Below are positions 1 to 7,861 of a stretch of DNA of 64,000 nucleotides, piece by piece. The notes beneath the pieces are model-generated. The model saw only the letters and a list, made by a program, of their open reading frames with translations, searched no databases and was not told the DNA's origin. Within the stretch, counting starts at the first letter, position 1, and every line of letters starts with the position of its first letter. The stretch is from Solobacterium sp. (lineage in GTDB: Bacteria > Bacillota_I > Bacilli_A > Erysipelotrichales > Erysipelotrichaceae). The translations under genes were made by a program, and so were the position numbers. Where the stretch lies: assembly GCA_017510405.1 (NCBI GenBank), contig JAFWNG010000013.1, positions 62,001 to 126,000 on the forward strand, in the 5' to 3' direction.

Positions 1-1
1 C

Positions 2-502
2 GTGCTGAACGGGGACGACGGGCTTGCCCGCACCGATTTCCGCAGCTGTGAGACGACCTTTGATCTGCTCATGCAGGCGGCGGGAAGAAGCGGCCGGGCA
101 GACGAAAGCGGGGAAGTGGTCTTTCAGGTCTACCATCCCGACCACTATGCCGTACAGAGCGCCGCGTCGCAGGACTACGATACGTTCTTCCGCAATGAGA
201 TGCATTTCCGCCATGCCGGCCAGTATCCGCCGTATACCTATATTACGGCGCTGACGTTCAGCGGTATGGACGCATCCCGCACAGAGCGGGCGGCGATGGA
301 ATTCAAACAGGCGCTTGCCGGCGATTTCAAGGTGATCGGCGTTCTGTCGCTGCTTCGGATCAGCGACCGGAGCCGGTTCCGCATCCTGCTGAAGGGGAAA
401 GATCCGGAAGCGATGAGAGAAGCTGTCAGGCGCGTCATAGACGCAGGCATCGACAGCAGGGTATCCCTGCGGGTGGATGTCAATCCGATGACGCTGGATT
501 AG
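2..502 (+). CDS. priA: Primosomal protein N' (replication restart helicase PriA), C-terminal part
   Basis: The reading frame is open at the window edge, so only about the last 166 residues are present. The motif QAAGRSGR near residue 27 is helicase motif VI of PriA, and the following region matches the PriA C-terminal domain that ends shortly after a basic helicase tail. PriA is a 3'-5' superfamily 2 helicase that reloads the replisome at stalled forks. It stops 9 bases before rsmB, with AGGAGG spanning the gap, so the two are probably co-transcribed. In many Bacillota def and fmt lie between priA and rsmB; here they are absent and fmt is found near 28 kb. Partial only because of the window edge; no sign of decay. 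Confidence 0.88.
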   Translation: MLNGDDGLARTDFRSCETTFDLLMQAAGRSGRADESGEVVFQVYHPDHYAVQSAASQDYDTFFRNEMHFRHAGQYPPYTYITALTFSGMDASRTERAAMEFKQALAGDFKVIGVLSLLRISDRSRFRILLKGKDPEAMREAVRRVIDAGIDSRVSLRVDVNPMTLD

Positions 503-511
503 GAGGCACGC

Positions 512-1723
512 ATGAACGCAAGAGAATATGCCCTGGACGTCCTGTACCGGGTGTTCCGGGAACACGGCTTTGCCTCTTTGATCCTGCGCAGCTGTCCGCT
601 GGACGAACAGGAGACAGCGCTGGCAGCCAATATGATCTACGGCACCATCCGGCAGTATGCGCTGCTGGAAGCACAGTGGCGGCCGCATGTGAAAACACGG
701 GTGCGCCCGCGGACGGCGCTCCTGCTGGATATGACCGTCTACCAGCTGTTCTTCATGGACGGGGTGCCGGCCTACGCAGCGGTGAACGAAGCTGTGGCAA
801 TGACGAAGAAAGCCGAGAAAAGCTTTGTAAATGCTGTTCTGCGCAGCGTGCAGGAACAGGGACTGCTCGTACCGGAAGGAGACGCGCCGGCACAGCTGGC
901 TGTGCGCTTCAGCCATCCCGAGTGGCTGGTGCGGATGTGGACCGCCCACTACGGCAGGGAACAGGCCATGCGCATTCTGGCAGCGGATCAGAAGGAACAT
1001 CCGGCATACGGCCGCATCAATACGCTCAGAAACGATCCGGCGATCAAAGAAGACAGCCGCGTCACCATGGTGGAGGACGACTGTTTCCACTATGACGGCG
1101 TACTGAGCAGAACGGACTGGTTCCGGGAAGGAAAGATCCTGATCCAGGACCGCTCCTCACAGCGCGTCGCCCGCCAGCTGGACGCGAAAGCCGGGATGCG
1201 CGTGCTGGACGTCTGCGCGGCGCCCGGCACTAAGACGCAGCATACCGCCTGCCTGATGAACGATACCGGCAGTATCACCGCCTGCGATCTCTATGAACAG
1301 AGATGCGGCCTCATCGATCAGCTGATGGAAAAGACCGGCGTATCGATCGTGCATACCGAGAGCAGGGACGCCTCGCAGAAGCGGGAAGAAAGCGAATACT
1401 TCGACCGGATCCTGTGCGACGTGCCGTGTTCGGGGCTTGGCGATCTTTCCCATAAACCGGAGATCCGCTGGCACATTCAGCCGCAGGACATCGATGAAGT
1501 CGCCCGCACCCAGGCAGCCATACTGGATGCCTCGGCCGATGCGCTGAAGCACGGCGGAATACTCGTATACAGTACCTGTACGCTGAACCGCAAGGAAAAT
1601 GAAAAACAGATTGCCGCATTCCTGTCCCGCCGTAAGGATTATGAGCTTCTTCACGAAGAAACGCTCTTCCCCGACGCCCTCGACGCCGACGGTTTCTACC
1701 TTGCGAAATTGCATAGAAAATAA
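512..1723 (+). CDS. rsmB: 16S rRNA (cytosine-967-C5)-methyltransferase RsmB
   Basis: A 403-residue protein with an N-terminal NusB-like RNA-binding half (through about residue 140) and a C-terminal Rossmann methyltransferase half. The SAM motif reads VLDVCAAPGTKT. Both catalytic cysteines of the Nol1/Nop2/Sun family are visible: DVPCSG (about residue 309) and STCTLN (about residue 353). The family methylates C967 of 16S rRNA. The ATG at 512 has a good AGGAGG 8 bases upstream, which overlaps the priA end. Slightly shorter than the Bacillus protein (about 447 residues). Followed by rlmN, another rRNA methyltransferase. Confidence 0.93.
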   Translation: MNAREYALDVLYRVFREHGFASLILRSCPLDEQETALAANMIYGTIRQYALLEAQWRPHVKTRVRPRTALLLDMTVYQLFFMDGVPAYAAVNEAVAMTKKAEKSFVNAVLRSVQEQGLLVPEGDAPAQLAVRFSHPEWLVRMWTAHYGREQAMRILAADQKEHPAYGRINTLRNDPAIKEDSRVTMVEDDCFHYDGVLSRTDWFREGKILIQDRSSQRVARQLDAKAGMRVLDVCAAPGTKTQHTACLMNDTGSITACDLYEQRCGLIDQLMEKTGVSIVHTESRDASQKREESEYFDRILCDVPCSGLGDLSHKPEIRWHIQPQDIDEVARTQAAILDASADALKHGGILVYSTCTLNRKENEKQIAAFLSRRKDYELLHEETLFPDALDADGFYLAKLHRK

Positions 1724-1732
1724 ATACAGATA

Positions 1733-1741
1733 TGGTAGAAT
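1733..1741 (+). promoter_or_regulatory. Extended -10 promoter of rlmN
   Basis: TGGTAGAAT is a TGn-extended -10 element with a 5 of 6 match to TATAAT. It lies 7 bases upstream of the rlmN ATG at 1749, so the predicted transcription start falls on or beside the start codon. No convincing -35 at 17 bp. See the finding on leaderless mRNA. Confidence 0.5.
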
Positions 1742-1748
1742 GATACAT

Positions 1749-2795
1749 ATGCGTACGATTTATGATCTGAACCTGCAGGAAACAGAAGAGATGCTCAAAG
1801 CGAAGGGACAGAAGTCCTACCGGGCAAAACAGCTGTATTCCTGGTTATATAGAAAACATGTATCGTCTTTTGACGAAATGAGCGATCTTCCGGCTTCCCT
1901 GATCGAAAGCCTGAAGGGAGACTACTGCATCATGCCGCTGGAAGAGGCGGACCGGCAGACGGCAAAGGACGGCACGGTCAAATACCTGTTCCGCATGGCG
2001 GACGGAAGCTCTGTGGAAACAGTACTCATGCACTTTCACTTCGGTGAAAGTCTTTGTGTTTCCTCGCAGATCGGCTGCAACATGGGATGCTCGTTCTGCG
2101 CCTCCGGTCTTCTGAAGAAACAGCGCGACCTGACAGCCGGCGAGATCACCGCCCAGGTCATGTATGTGCAGAAAGAACTGGACAAAGAGGAAAAGCGCAT
2201 CAACAACATCGTTGTGATGGGAACGGGCGAGCCGTTCGACAACTATGACAACGTCATGAATTTCTGCAGCATCATCAACAGCGATCACGGCCTTGCCATC
2301 GGGGCGAGACATATCACGATCTCGACCTGCGGCATCGTTCCGAAGATCAACGAGTTCGCGGCCGGCAGATACCAGTACAACCTGGCGATCTCCCTGCACG
2401 CGCCCAATGATGAACTGCGCCGGAAGCTCATGCCGGTCGACCGGGCGTATCCTCTGGACGAACTGATGAAGGCGCTGAAGGCCTACAGTGAGGACAACCA
2501 CCGCCGTCTGACGTTTGAATACATTCTTCTGCACGGCGTCAATGACAGCGATGAAGACGGCAGACAGCTGGCAAAGCTGATCCGCGGCATGAATGCGTAC
2601 GTGAATCTGATCCCGTACAACGCCGTCGATGAACACGGCTATCAGAGCGCGACGGACAAACAGGCTCTGCACTTTTACGATGTACTGATGAAAAACGGCG
2701 TCAAGGCGACGCTGCGTTCCCGGCATGGGGAAGATATCGATGCGGCATGCGGACAGCTGCGTGCAAAGCATGAAAGGAACAAGCAGCCGCAATGA
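1749..2795 (+). CDS. rlmN: Dual-specificity rRNA/tRNA adenine-C2 methyltransferase RlmN
   Basis: Radical SAM enzyme that methylates C2 of A2503 in 23S rRNA and A37 of some tRNAs. The radical SAM cysteines are in GCNMGCSFCASG (CxxxCxxC), and the methyl-carrying cysteine near the C terminus is in DAACGQ. About 348 residues from the ATG at 1749, the usual family length. An in-frame ATG at 1740 would add three residues (MIH) and overlaps the -10 box; I prefer 1749 because the protein then begins MRTIYDL. Neither start has a Shine-Dalgarno. The last four bases overlap the next gene (ATGA). Confidence 0.94.
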   Translation: MRTIYDLNLQETEEMLKAKGQKSYRAKQLYSWLYRKHVSSFDEMSDLPASLIESLKGDYCIMPLEEADRQTAKDGTVKYLFRMADGSSVETVLMHFHFGESLCVSSQIGCNMGCSFCASGLLKKQRDLTAGEITAQVMYVQKELDKEEKRINNIVVMGTGEPFDNYDNVMNFCSIINSDHGLAIGARHITISTCGIVPKINEFAAGRYQYNLAISLHAPNDELRRKLMPVDRAYPLDELMKALKAYSEDNHRRLTFEYILLHGVNDSDEDGRQLAKLIRGMNAYVNLIPYNAVDEHGYQSATDKQALHFYDVLMKNGVKATLRSRHGEDIDAACGQLRAKHERNKQPQ

Positions 2796-3556
2796 AATAC
2801 TATGGACTGACAAACAAGGGACTTGTGCGCAAGTCGAACCAGGACAGCTATGTCATCGCAGCCAACGGTGCGGATGACGTTTTTGCAATTGTCTGCGACG
2901 GGATCGGCGGAAACCGCGGCGGCGACATTGCCAGCCGGATGGCCGTCGGCTATTTCTCCAAGGCATTCTCCGAGAACAACGGCTTTTCCTCGGCGGAAGA
3001 AGCAAGGGAATGGATCCGGCGCACGGTCAGCGAAGCCAACCGGGAGATCTTCACCTATGGTGAGACGCATGAAAAATACCGCGGACTTGGCACAACATTT
3101 GTCGGTCTGATGATCACCGCAGTCGGAAAGTTCATCGTCAATATCGGTGACAGCCGGGCGTATGCGTTCTGGAAAAACGGACGCTTTTCCCAGATCACCA
3201 GCGATCATACGCTGGTCAACGATCTGCTCATGCACGGCGAACTGACGCTGGAGGAAGCGCAGAACTATCCGCGCAAGAACGTGCTGACCAACGCGCTCGG
3301 CGTATGGGAGACCGTGCGGGCGGACATTGATCTTCACGAAGAGGATTTCCGCGGCGTCCTGCTCTGCAGCGACGGGCTGCACGGGTATGTGAGCGAAGAA
3401 ACGATCAAACGGATCATCCTGGACAAGGAAAGAGATCCGTCTCTGCGGGTCAGAGGACTACTGAAGGAGGCTCTGAATGCCGGCGGTTATGACAACATCA
3501 CCGCTGTACTTGTTGATATGGAAGGAGATGAATACGGATGGCGAGAAAGAATGTGA
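2792..3556 (+). CDS. prpC: PP2C-family serine/threonine phosphatase
   Basis: A 254-residue metal-dependent (PPM) phosphatase. All metal-binding motifs are present: SNQDSY near residue 16, CDGIGGNRGG near 34, GDSRAY near 117, CSDGLHG near 193 and GGYDNIT near 233. Family members remove phosphate from the targets of the partner PASTA kinase and from the kinase itself. ATGA overlap with rlmN upstream and a 19-base overlap with the kinase downstream show tight translational coupling, the standard arrangement for the PrpC/PrkC (Stp/Stk) pair. Confidence 0.93.
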   Translation: MKYYGLTNKGLVRKSNQDSYVIAANGADDVFAIVCDGIGGNRGGDIASRMAVGYFSKAFSENNGFSSAEEAREWIRRTVSEANREIFTYGETHEKYRGLGTTFVGLMITAVGKFIVNIGDSRAYAFWKNGRFSQITSDHTLVNDLLMHGELTLEEAQNYPRKNVLTNALGVWETVRADIDLHEEDFRGVLLCSDGLHGYVSEETIKRIILDKERDPSLRVRGLLKEALNAGGYDNITAVLVDMEGDEYGWRERM

Positions 3557-5250
3557 TCGCAAACCGGTATGAAGTCATCGAACATATCGGACAGGGAGGC
3601 ATGGCGGACGTCTTCAAGGCCGTGGATACGATCCTGTCGCGCAATGTCGCGATCAAGATCCTGCGTGCCGATCTCAGCAACGACACGGTCTCGCTCATGC
3701 GTTTTGAACGGGAAGCACAGGCTGCCACGGCGCTTGCGCATCCCAATATCGTTGAGATCTACGATGTCGGTGACTACAAGGGACACCACTACATCGTTAT
3801 GGAATACGTTCCCGGACGTACGCTCAAGAACGTGATCCGCGCCCGCGGACCGCTGGTCAAAGAAGAAGCAGTCGACATCATGCGGCAGCTGGTATCCGCT
3901 GTCGGAGAAGCTCACTCCAAGGGAATCATCCACCGCGACATCAAGCCGCAGAATGTCATCGTCAAGGCCGACGGCACCGTCAAGATCCTCGACTTCGGCA
4001 TCGCGACGGCGAAAGGCAGCATGCAGCTGACACAGACGAACAACGTCATGGGGTCGGTCCATTATCTTGCACCGGAGCTTTCTCAGGGAAAGGGCGCAAG
4101 CGCCCAGTCGGACATCTATGCGCTCGGAGTCGTGCTTTACGAGATGCTGTCGAAAGAAGTGCCGTTCAAGGCGGATTCGGCGATCCAGGTCGCGCTGATG
4201 CATCTGCGGGAACCGTTCCCGGATGTCCGCGCAAAGAACGCCGACGTGCCGCAGGCACTGGCGAATATCATCACCCGGGCAACAGCCAAGGATCCGGCAA
4301 AGCGCTACCGCAGCTGCGACGAAATGCTGCGGGACCTCAGCACCTGCCTGCGTCCGGAGCGGGAAGAAGAAAAACCGCTTGTTCTGAACGAACCGGAAAA
4401 GAAAAAGCCGCGTCAGACCGAAAAGAAGACCGCGGTACCGGAGAAGAAGCCGGAAAAGAAAGAAGTCGAAGTAAAAGAAGAAAAGAATGAGAAGAAGCCG
4501 GATCTTCATACCAGACGAATGAATATTCTGCTCGGTATTTCCGTAACGGTGCTCGTTCTTGCGGGTATCTATTTTGCCCTCGTATTTGCCGGCGTGATCC
4601 ATCTCGGACCGCGCATGGTGCAGGTCCCTGATCTGATCGGCATGACCATTACAGAGGCGAAGGAAGAGTGTGCCGAATACAATCTGAAGCTGGACCCGGA
4701 AGTAGCGTATATACTGACGGACAGCGTGGAGAAGGGAAAGATCATCAGCTCGGAACCGGATACCGGCAGTGAGATCGAGGAAGACAGTTTTGTCCGCATC
4801 ACGGTCTCAAGCGGAATCGGCATCACTGTCAATGATTACACCGGCATGAATATCCGCGAGGCGCAGGAAGATCTGGCGCAGTATCCGCTTCTGCAGATCA
4901 ACATCAAGGATGAACCGAGCGAAGCGCCCAGCGGAACCGTGATCCGCCAGGAACAGCTGCAGCCGCGCGACAAGTTCGATCCGTCCTCGCCGGCGCAGAT
5001 CACCCTCGTATACTCCAGCTATCCGACCGTGATCATCCCGGGTGAGATCATGGGAATGGACGTGGCGGATGCCATCGTGTATCTGGAGAATATCGGAATA
5101 TCCGCAGTTGCGTCCGTGCACGATACATCGGGCATGAGCGAAGAACAGCGGGAGATGCTTGAATTCGGCGTCGTTGTGGAATGCAGTCCGGCTGCCGGCA
5201 GCGAGTATACGCAGAAAGAAGACAACTACGTCATTCTTTACTACTACTGA
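3538..5250 (+). CDS. prkC: PASTA-domain serine/threonine protein kinase
   Basis: 570 residues. The N-terminal kinase domain (about 1-270) has the glycine loop GQGGMADVF, catalytic lysine in AIKIL, HRDIKPQN and DFGIA. A Lys/Glu-rich linker follows (about 275-325), then one membrane segment (about 333-355, starting ILLGISVTVLV) and three extracellular PASTA repeats, the first opening VPDLIGMTITEAKEE. PASTA kinases sense muropeptides or lipid II and control cell-wall growth. Somewhat shorter than B. subtilis PrkC, in keeping with three PASTA units. Start ATG 3538 follows GGAG inside prpC. Confidence 0.93.
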   Translation: MARKNVIANRYEVIEHIGQGGMADVFKAVDTILSRNVAIKILRADLSNDTVSLMRFEREAQAATALAHPNIVEIYDVGDYKGHHYIVMEYVPGRTLKNVIRARGPLVKEEAVDIMRQLVSAVGEAHSKGIIHRDIKPQNVIVKADGTVKILDFGIATAKGSMQLTQTNNVMGSVHYLAPELSQGKGASAQSDIYALGVVLYEMLSKEVPFKADSAIQVALMHLREPFPDVRAKNADVPQALANIITRATAKDPAKRYRSCDEMLRDLSTCLRPEREEEKPLVLNEPEKKKPRQTEKKTAVPEKKPEKKEVEVKEEKNEKKPDLHTRRMNILLGISVTVLVLAGIYFALVFAGVIHLGPRMVQVPDLIGMTITEAKEECAEYNLKLDPEVAYILTDSVEKGKIISSEPDTGSEIEEDSFVRITVSSGIGITVNDYTGMNIREAQEDLAQYPLLQINIKDEPSEAPSGTVIRQEQLQPRDKFDPSSPAQITLVYSSYPTVIIPGEIMGMDVADAIVYLENIGISAVASVHDTSGMSEEQREMLEFGVVVECSPAAGSEYTQKEDNYVILYYY

Positions 5251-5260
5251 TGAGGAGAAT

Positions 5261-6124
5261 ATGATCGCACGAATCGTTAAAATCGTTTCAAGAGAATATA
5301 CGCTTCTGGACGAAGAAGGGAACCGTCACAAGGGAATACTGACCGGCAAGATCCGCCGTCAGGATATCCCGGCGGCGGGCGACATGGTCGAGGCAAAACT
5401 GAGCGACGGCATGTGGACAGTACAGAAAATACTGCCGCGGCGCAATCTGCTCTACCGTCCGTATGTTGCCAACGTAGACCAGGCGCTGATCGTCATGAGC
5501 GTTGTCGATCCGGATTTCTCGTCCGCGCTGATCGACCGGCTGGCGATGCTGATCATGCACGCCGGGATCACGCCGCTTCTCATTGTTACGAAATGCGATC
5601 TCGGGATCCCGGAAGAAACGGAACAGCGCATCCGGGAATATGAAAACGGACCGATGCAGGTCGTCCGCTGCGCCAAGGGAACACTGAATCCCGAACTGGG
5701 AAAGATCCTTTCCGGACGGATCAGCGTGCTGACGGGACAGAGCGGCGCCGGCAAGAGCACTCTGCTCAATGAACTGGATCCGACCTTCCATCTTGCTACG
5801 CAGGAGATCTCCAAAGCGCTCGGACGCGGCAAGCACACGACCCGCCACAACGAACTTCACGACGTTGCCGGCGGTCTGGTGGCCGATACGCCGGGATTCA
5901 GCTCCATTGATTTCTCCCGCATACAGGCAAAGGAACTGGGAGAGTGCGTTCCGGATTTCGTTCCGTATACGGGACAGTGTTATTTCAATGACTGCGTACA
6001 CCAGAATGAACCAGGCTGCGCAGTGAAGAACGCCGTGGAAGGGGGAAAGATCCCGCTGATCCGGCATGAGAATTATCTTGCAGTTCTGAAAATGATACAG
6101 GAAAGAAGGGAGAAATATTCATGA
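5261..6124 (+). CDS. rsgA: Ribosome small-subunit-dependent GTPase A
   Basis: Circularly permuted GTPase that assists late 30S maturation. Order of motifs: N-terminal OB fold, TKCD (G4) near residue 109, GQSGAGKST (G1) near 160, DTPGFSS (G3) near 210, then the C-terminal zinc knuckle in CYFNDCVHQNEPGC. 287 residues from the ATG at 5261, which has GAGGAGA 6 bases upstream and starts 10 bases after the kinase stop; an in-frame extension further upstream lies inside the kinase gene and is not needed. The prkC-rsgA-rpe-thiN order is conserved in Bacillota. ATGA overlap with rpe. Confidence 0.94.
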   Translation: MIARIVKIVSREYTLLDEEGNRHKGILTGKIRRQDIPAAGDMVEAKLSDGMWTVQKILPRRNLLYRPYVANVDQALIVMSVVDPDFSSALIDRLAMLIMHAGITPLLIVTKCDLGIPEETEQRIREYENGPMQVVRCAKGTLNPELGKILSGRISVLTGQSGAGKSTLLNELDPTFHLATQEISKALGRGKHTTRHNELHDVAGGLVADTPGFSSIDFSRIQAKELGECVPDFVPYTGQCYFNDCVHQNEPGCAVKNAVEGGKIPLIRHENYLAVLKMIQERREKYS

Positions 6125-6762
6125 TCGTTGCACCGTCTGTACTGTCACTGGACTTTACCGATACAAAATCACAGATCGAGGAACTCAATGCGTCGGATGC
6201 CGCATGGATGCATTTTGATGTCATGGACGGACATTTCGTTCCGAATATTTCATTCGGTCCGGATATTCTGAAAGCTTTCTGCCGCATCTCGCCGTTATTC
6301 AAGGACGTACACCTGATGGTGTCCGATCCGGTGACCTACAGCACTATTTTCCTGGATGCCGGCGCGGACCTTGTCACGGTCCATTACGAAGCCATGCAGG
6401 AGGAACAGCTGCGTCCTTTCGCACAGCGGATCCACTCCCTCGGCAGGAAAGTCGGTCTTTCCATCAAGCCGGGCACGCCGCTGGAAGTGCTCAGACCGTA
6501 TCTGAAGGACTATGACCTGTTTCTGATCATGTCCGTGGAACCGGGGTTCGGCGGGCAGAAGTTCCATGCCGAAGCAGTCGGACGCATCCGGACGCTGCGG
6601 AAATGGATCGATGAAGCAGGCGTCAACGCGCTGATCGAAGTGGACGGCGGCATCAACGAGGAGACCGGGGCACAGTGCCGTCTGGCCGGCTGCGATGTGC
6701 TGGTCGCCGGTTCCTACGTGTTCAAAAACGATATCCGGAAAGCAGTGCAGTCACTTGGCTAG
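6121..6762 (+). CDS. rpe: Ribulose-phosphate 3-epimerase
   Basis: 213-residue TIM-barrel enzyme interconverting ribulose 5-phosphate and xylulose 5-phosphate in the pentose phosphate pathway. Signature segments: MDGHFVPNISFG near residue 36, HLMVSDP near 66, MSVEPGFGGQKF near 138 and the phosphate-binding EVDGGI near 175. Overlaps rsgA by ATGA. Its 3' end overlaps the start of thiN by a few bases. Confidence 0.95.
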   Translation: MIVAPSVLSLDFTDTKSQIEELNASDAAWMHFDVMDGHFVPNISFGPDILKAFCRISPLFKDVHLMVSDPVTYSTIFLDAGADLVTVHYEAMQEEQLRPFAQRIHSLGRKVGLSIKPGTPLEVLRPYLKDYDLFLIMSVEPGFGGQKFHAEAVGRIRTLRKWIDEAGVNALIEVDGGINEETGAQCRLAGCDVLVAGSYVFKNDIRKAVQSLG

Positions 6763-7363
6763 AGCGATCATTGCCCTGAAGCTGGCAAAGGCAGTTCCGG
6801 AAGCGGAAGGGGATTACATCGGCTGCGACCGGGGCACGCTGTTCCTGCTGGACCGCGGGCTTCCTGTAAAAGCGGCACTGGGTGATTTCGACTCCGTGAA
6901 TGCCGAAGAAAAAGCGCGCATTCTGAATGCGTGCCGAAACGTTGTGCAGCTGCCGTGCGTAAAAGATGATACCGACAGCGAAGCGGCGATCCGCTGGTGT
7001 CTCGCAGAAGGATACGATGAGATCTGGCTGACCGGCGGCACCGGGGGACGGATCGATCACATGGTGATCAATCTGCGCCTGACGGAGAAATATCCCGGTC
7101 AGGTGGTATTATGGGATGCCCAGAATACCGTGCGGGCATACGGGACGGGTACATACCGCTTTGCCCGGCACAGCAGTTCCTATATTTCCTTCTTTACTTC
7201 TTCCGAAGCGGTGATCTCGCTGGAAGGGATGAAATATCCGCTTACAGAGCGCCGTATACGCAAAGATGACCTCTATACCGTCTCCAACGAGATCGAGGCG
7301 GAAGAGGGCATTCTGACGGTTCATGAGGGCATCGTACTGGTCATGGAAGGCCGGGATGCCTGA
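6755..7363 (+). CDS. thiN: Thiamine diphosphokinase
   Basis: Converts thiamine to thiamine diphosphate. Motifs of the family are present: IGCDRGTLFLLDRG near residue 20, LGDFDSV near 43, KDDTDSEAAI near 69 and TGGTGGRIDH near 88. I place the start at the TTG at 6755 inside the rpe 3' end (overlap 8 bases), giving about 202 residues that begin with the expected beta strand ARAIIALKL. Further upstream in frame the sequence is rpe coding and does not look like ThiN. No ATG fits, so TTG is the best start; the exact residue is uncertain. Confidence 0.88.
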   Translation: MARAIIALKLAKAVPEAEGDYIGCDRGTLFLLDRGLPVKAALGDFDSVNAEEKARILNACRNVVQLPCVKDDTDSEAAIRWCLAEGYDEIWLTGGTGGRIDHMVINLRLTEKYPGQVVLWDAQNTVRAYGTGTYRFARHSSSYISFFTSSEAVISLEGMKYPLTERRIRKDDLYTVSNEIEAEEGILTVHEGIVLVMEGRDA

Positions 7364-7384
7364 GCATACAGATCCGATATATAT

Positions 7385-7414
7385 AAAAAAAGATTCCGCC
7401 CGGAATCCTTTTTT
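7385..7414. terminator. Bidirectional intrinsic terminator between thiN and rpmB
   Basis: A run of A, the stem GATTCC, loop GCCC, stem GGAATC and a run of T. The symmetric A/T flanks let it act for thiN (plus) and for rpmB (minus). Confidence 0.85.
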
Positions 7415-7440
7415 ACGTTTACGCTTGCCTTAATGGCCGG

Positions 7441-7632
7441 TTATGCTTTCTTACCTGCCTTCAGAGTCTTTAATGCGCGGGCCGAGATCTTAATTGTCTG
7501 CGGCTTTCCATCAACGACTACATGAACTTTCTGAAGATTGACGTTCCACTTACGGCGTGTAGCACGTAAGGAGTGGGAACGGTTATTTCCAGACATTGGT
7601 TTCTTACCGGATACGGCACAAACTCTAGACAT
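7441..7632 (-). CDS. rpmB: 50S ribosomal protein L28
   Basis: 63-residue basic protein starting [16 protein letters not shown], the classical L28 N terminus, with the [13 protein letters not shown] segment in the middle. The first Cys pair position keeps only one cysteine (VCAVSG), i.e. a zinc-free form. Transcribed alone, opposite to its neighbours, which matches the isolated rpmB next to thiN in other Bacillota. Shine-Dalgarno AGGAGG lies upstream of the start. Confidence 0.95.
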   Translation of the reverse strand: MSRVCAVSGKKPMSGNNRSHSLRATRRKWNVNLQKVHVVVDGKPQTIKISARALKTLKAGKKA

Positions 7633-7664
7633 ACCAAATCCTCCTTTGCTTCATACGCTATAAA

Positions 7665-7693
7665 AAGATAACATACCTTTATTTTGAATGCAA
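7665..7693 (-). promoter_or_regulatory. Promoter of rpmB
   Basis: On the minus strand: -35 TTGCAT (7688-7693), 17-bp spacer, -10 TATCTT (7665-7670) preceded by TGT, so extended. The start would lie about 25 bases before the rpmB ATG. Confidence 0.7.
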
Positions 7694-7833
7694 CAAAAAA
7701 AACATCGTTGAAAACGCCTGTATTTCCGCTGAATTTACACCGGCGCCGCAAAGCGTGCAGAAGCCCGGTTTTCGGTGAAAAAAGCGCATAACTGTCAAAT
7801 CTTTGGCGATAAACACACAGTATGTGATACAAT

Positions 7834-7842
7834 CAGAATATA
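7834..7842 (+). promoter_or_regulatory. Extended -10 promoter of the ftsA-ftsZ pair
   Basis: TGATACAAT near 7825-7835 (position approximate within a few bases) is a TGn-extended -10 with 5 of 6 match. A weak TTGGCG lies upstream at a 19-bp spacing. It precedes AAAGGAG and the GTG start at 7862. Confidence 0.5.
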
Positions 7843-7861
7843 TGTGAAAGGAGTCATTACC

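Noticed and set aside
3487-4602. Long minus-strand frame opposite prkC
   Set aside because: Antisense shadow of a real kinase with a full motif set; no ribosome site and an unlikely amino acid composition.
7681-7720. TTGAAAACGCC segment as a second cre site
   Set aside because: After the core CG the W and CA positions do not match the consensus, and the segment is not palindromic.
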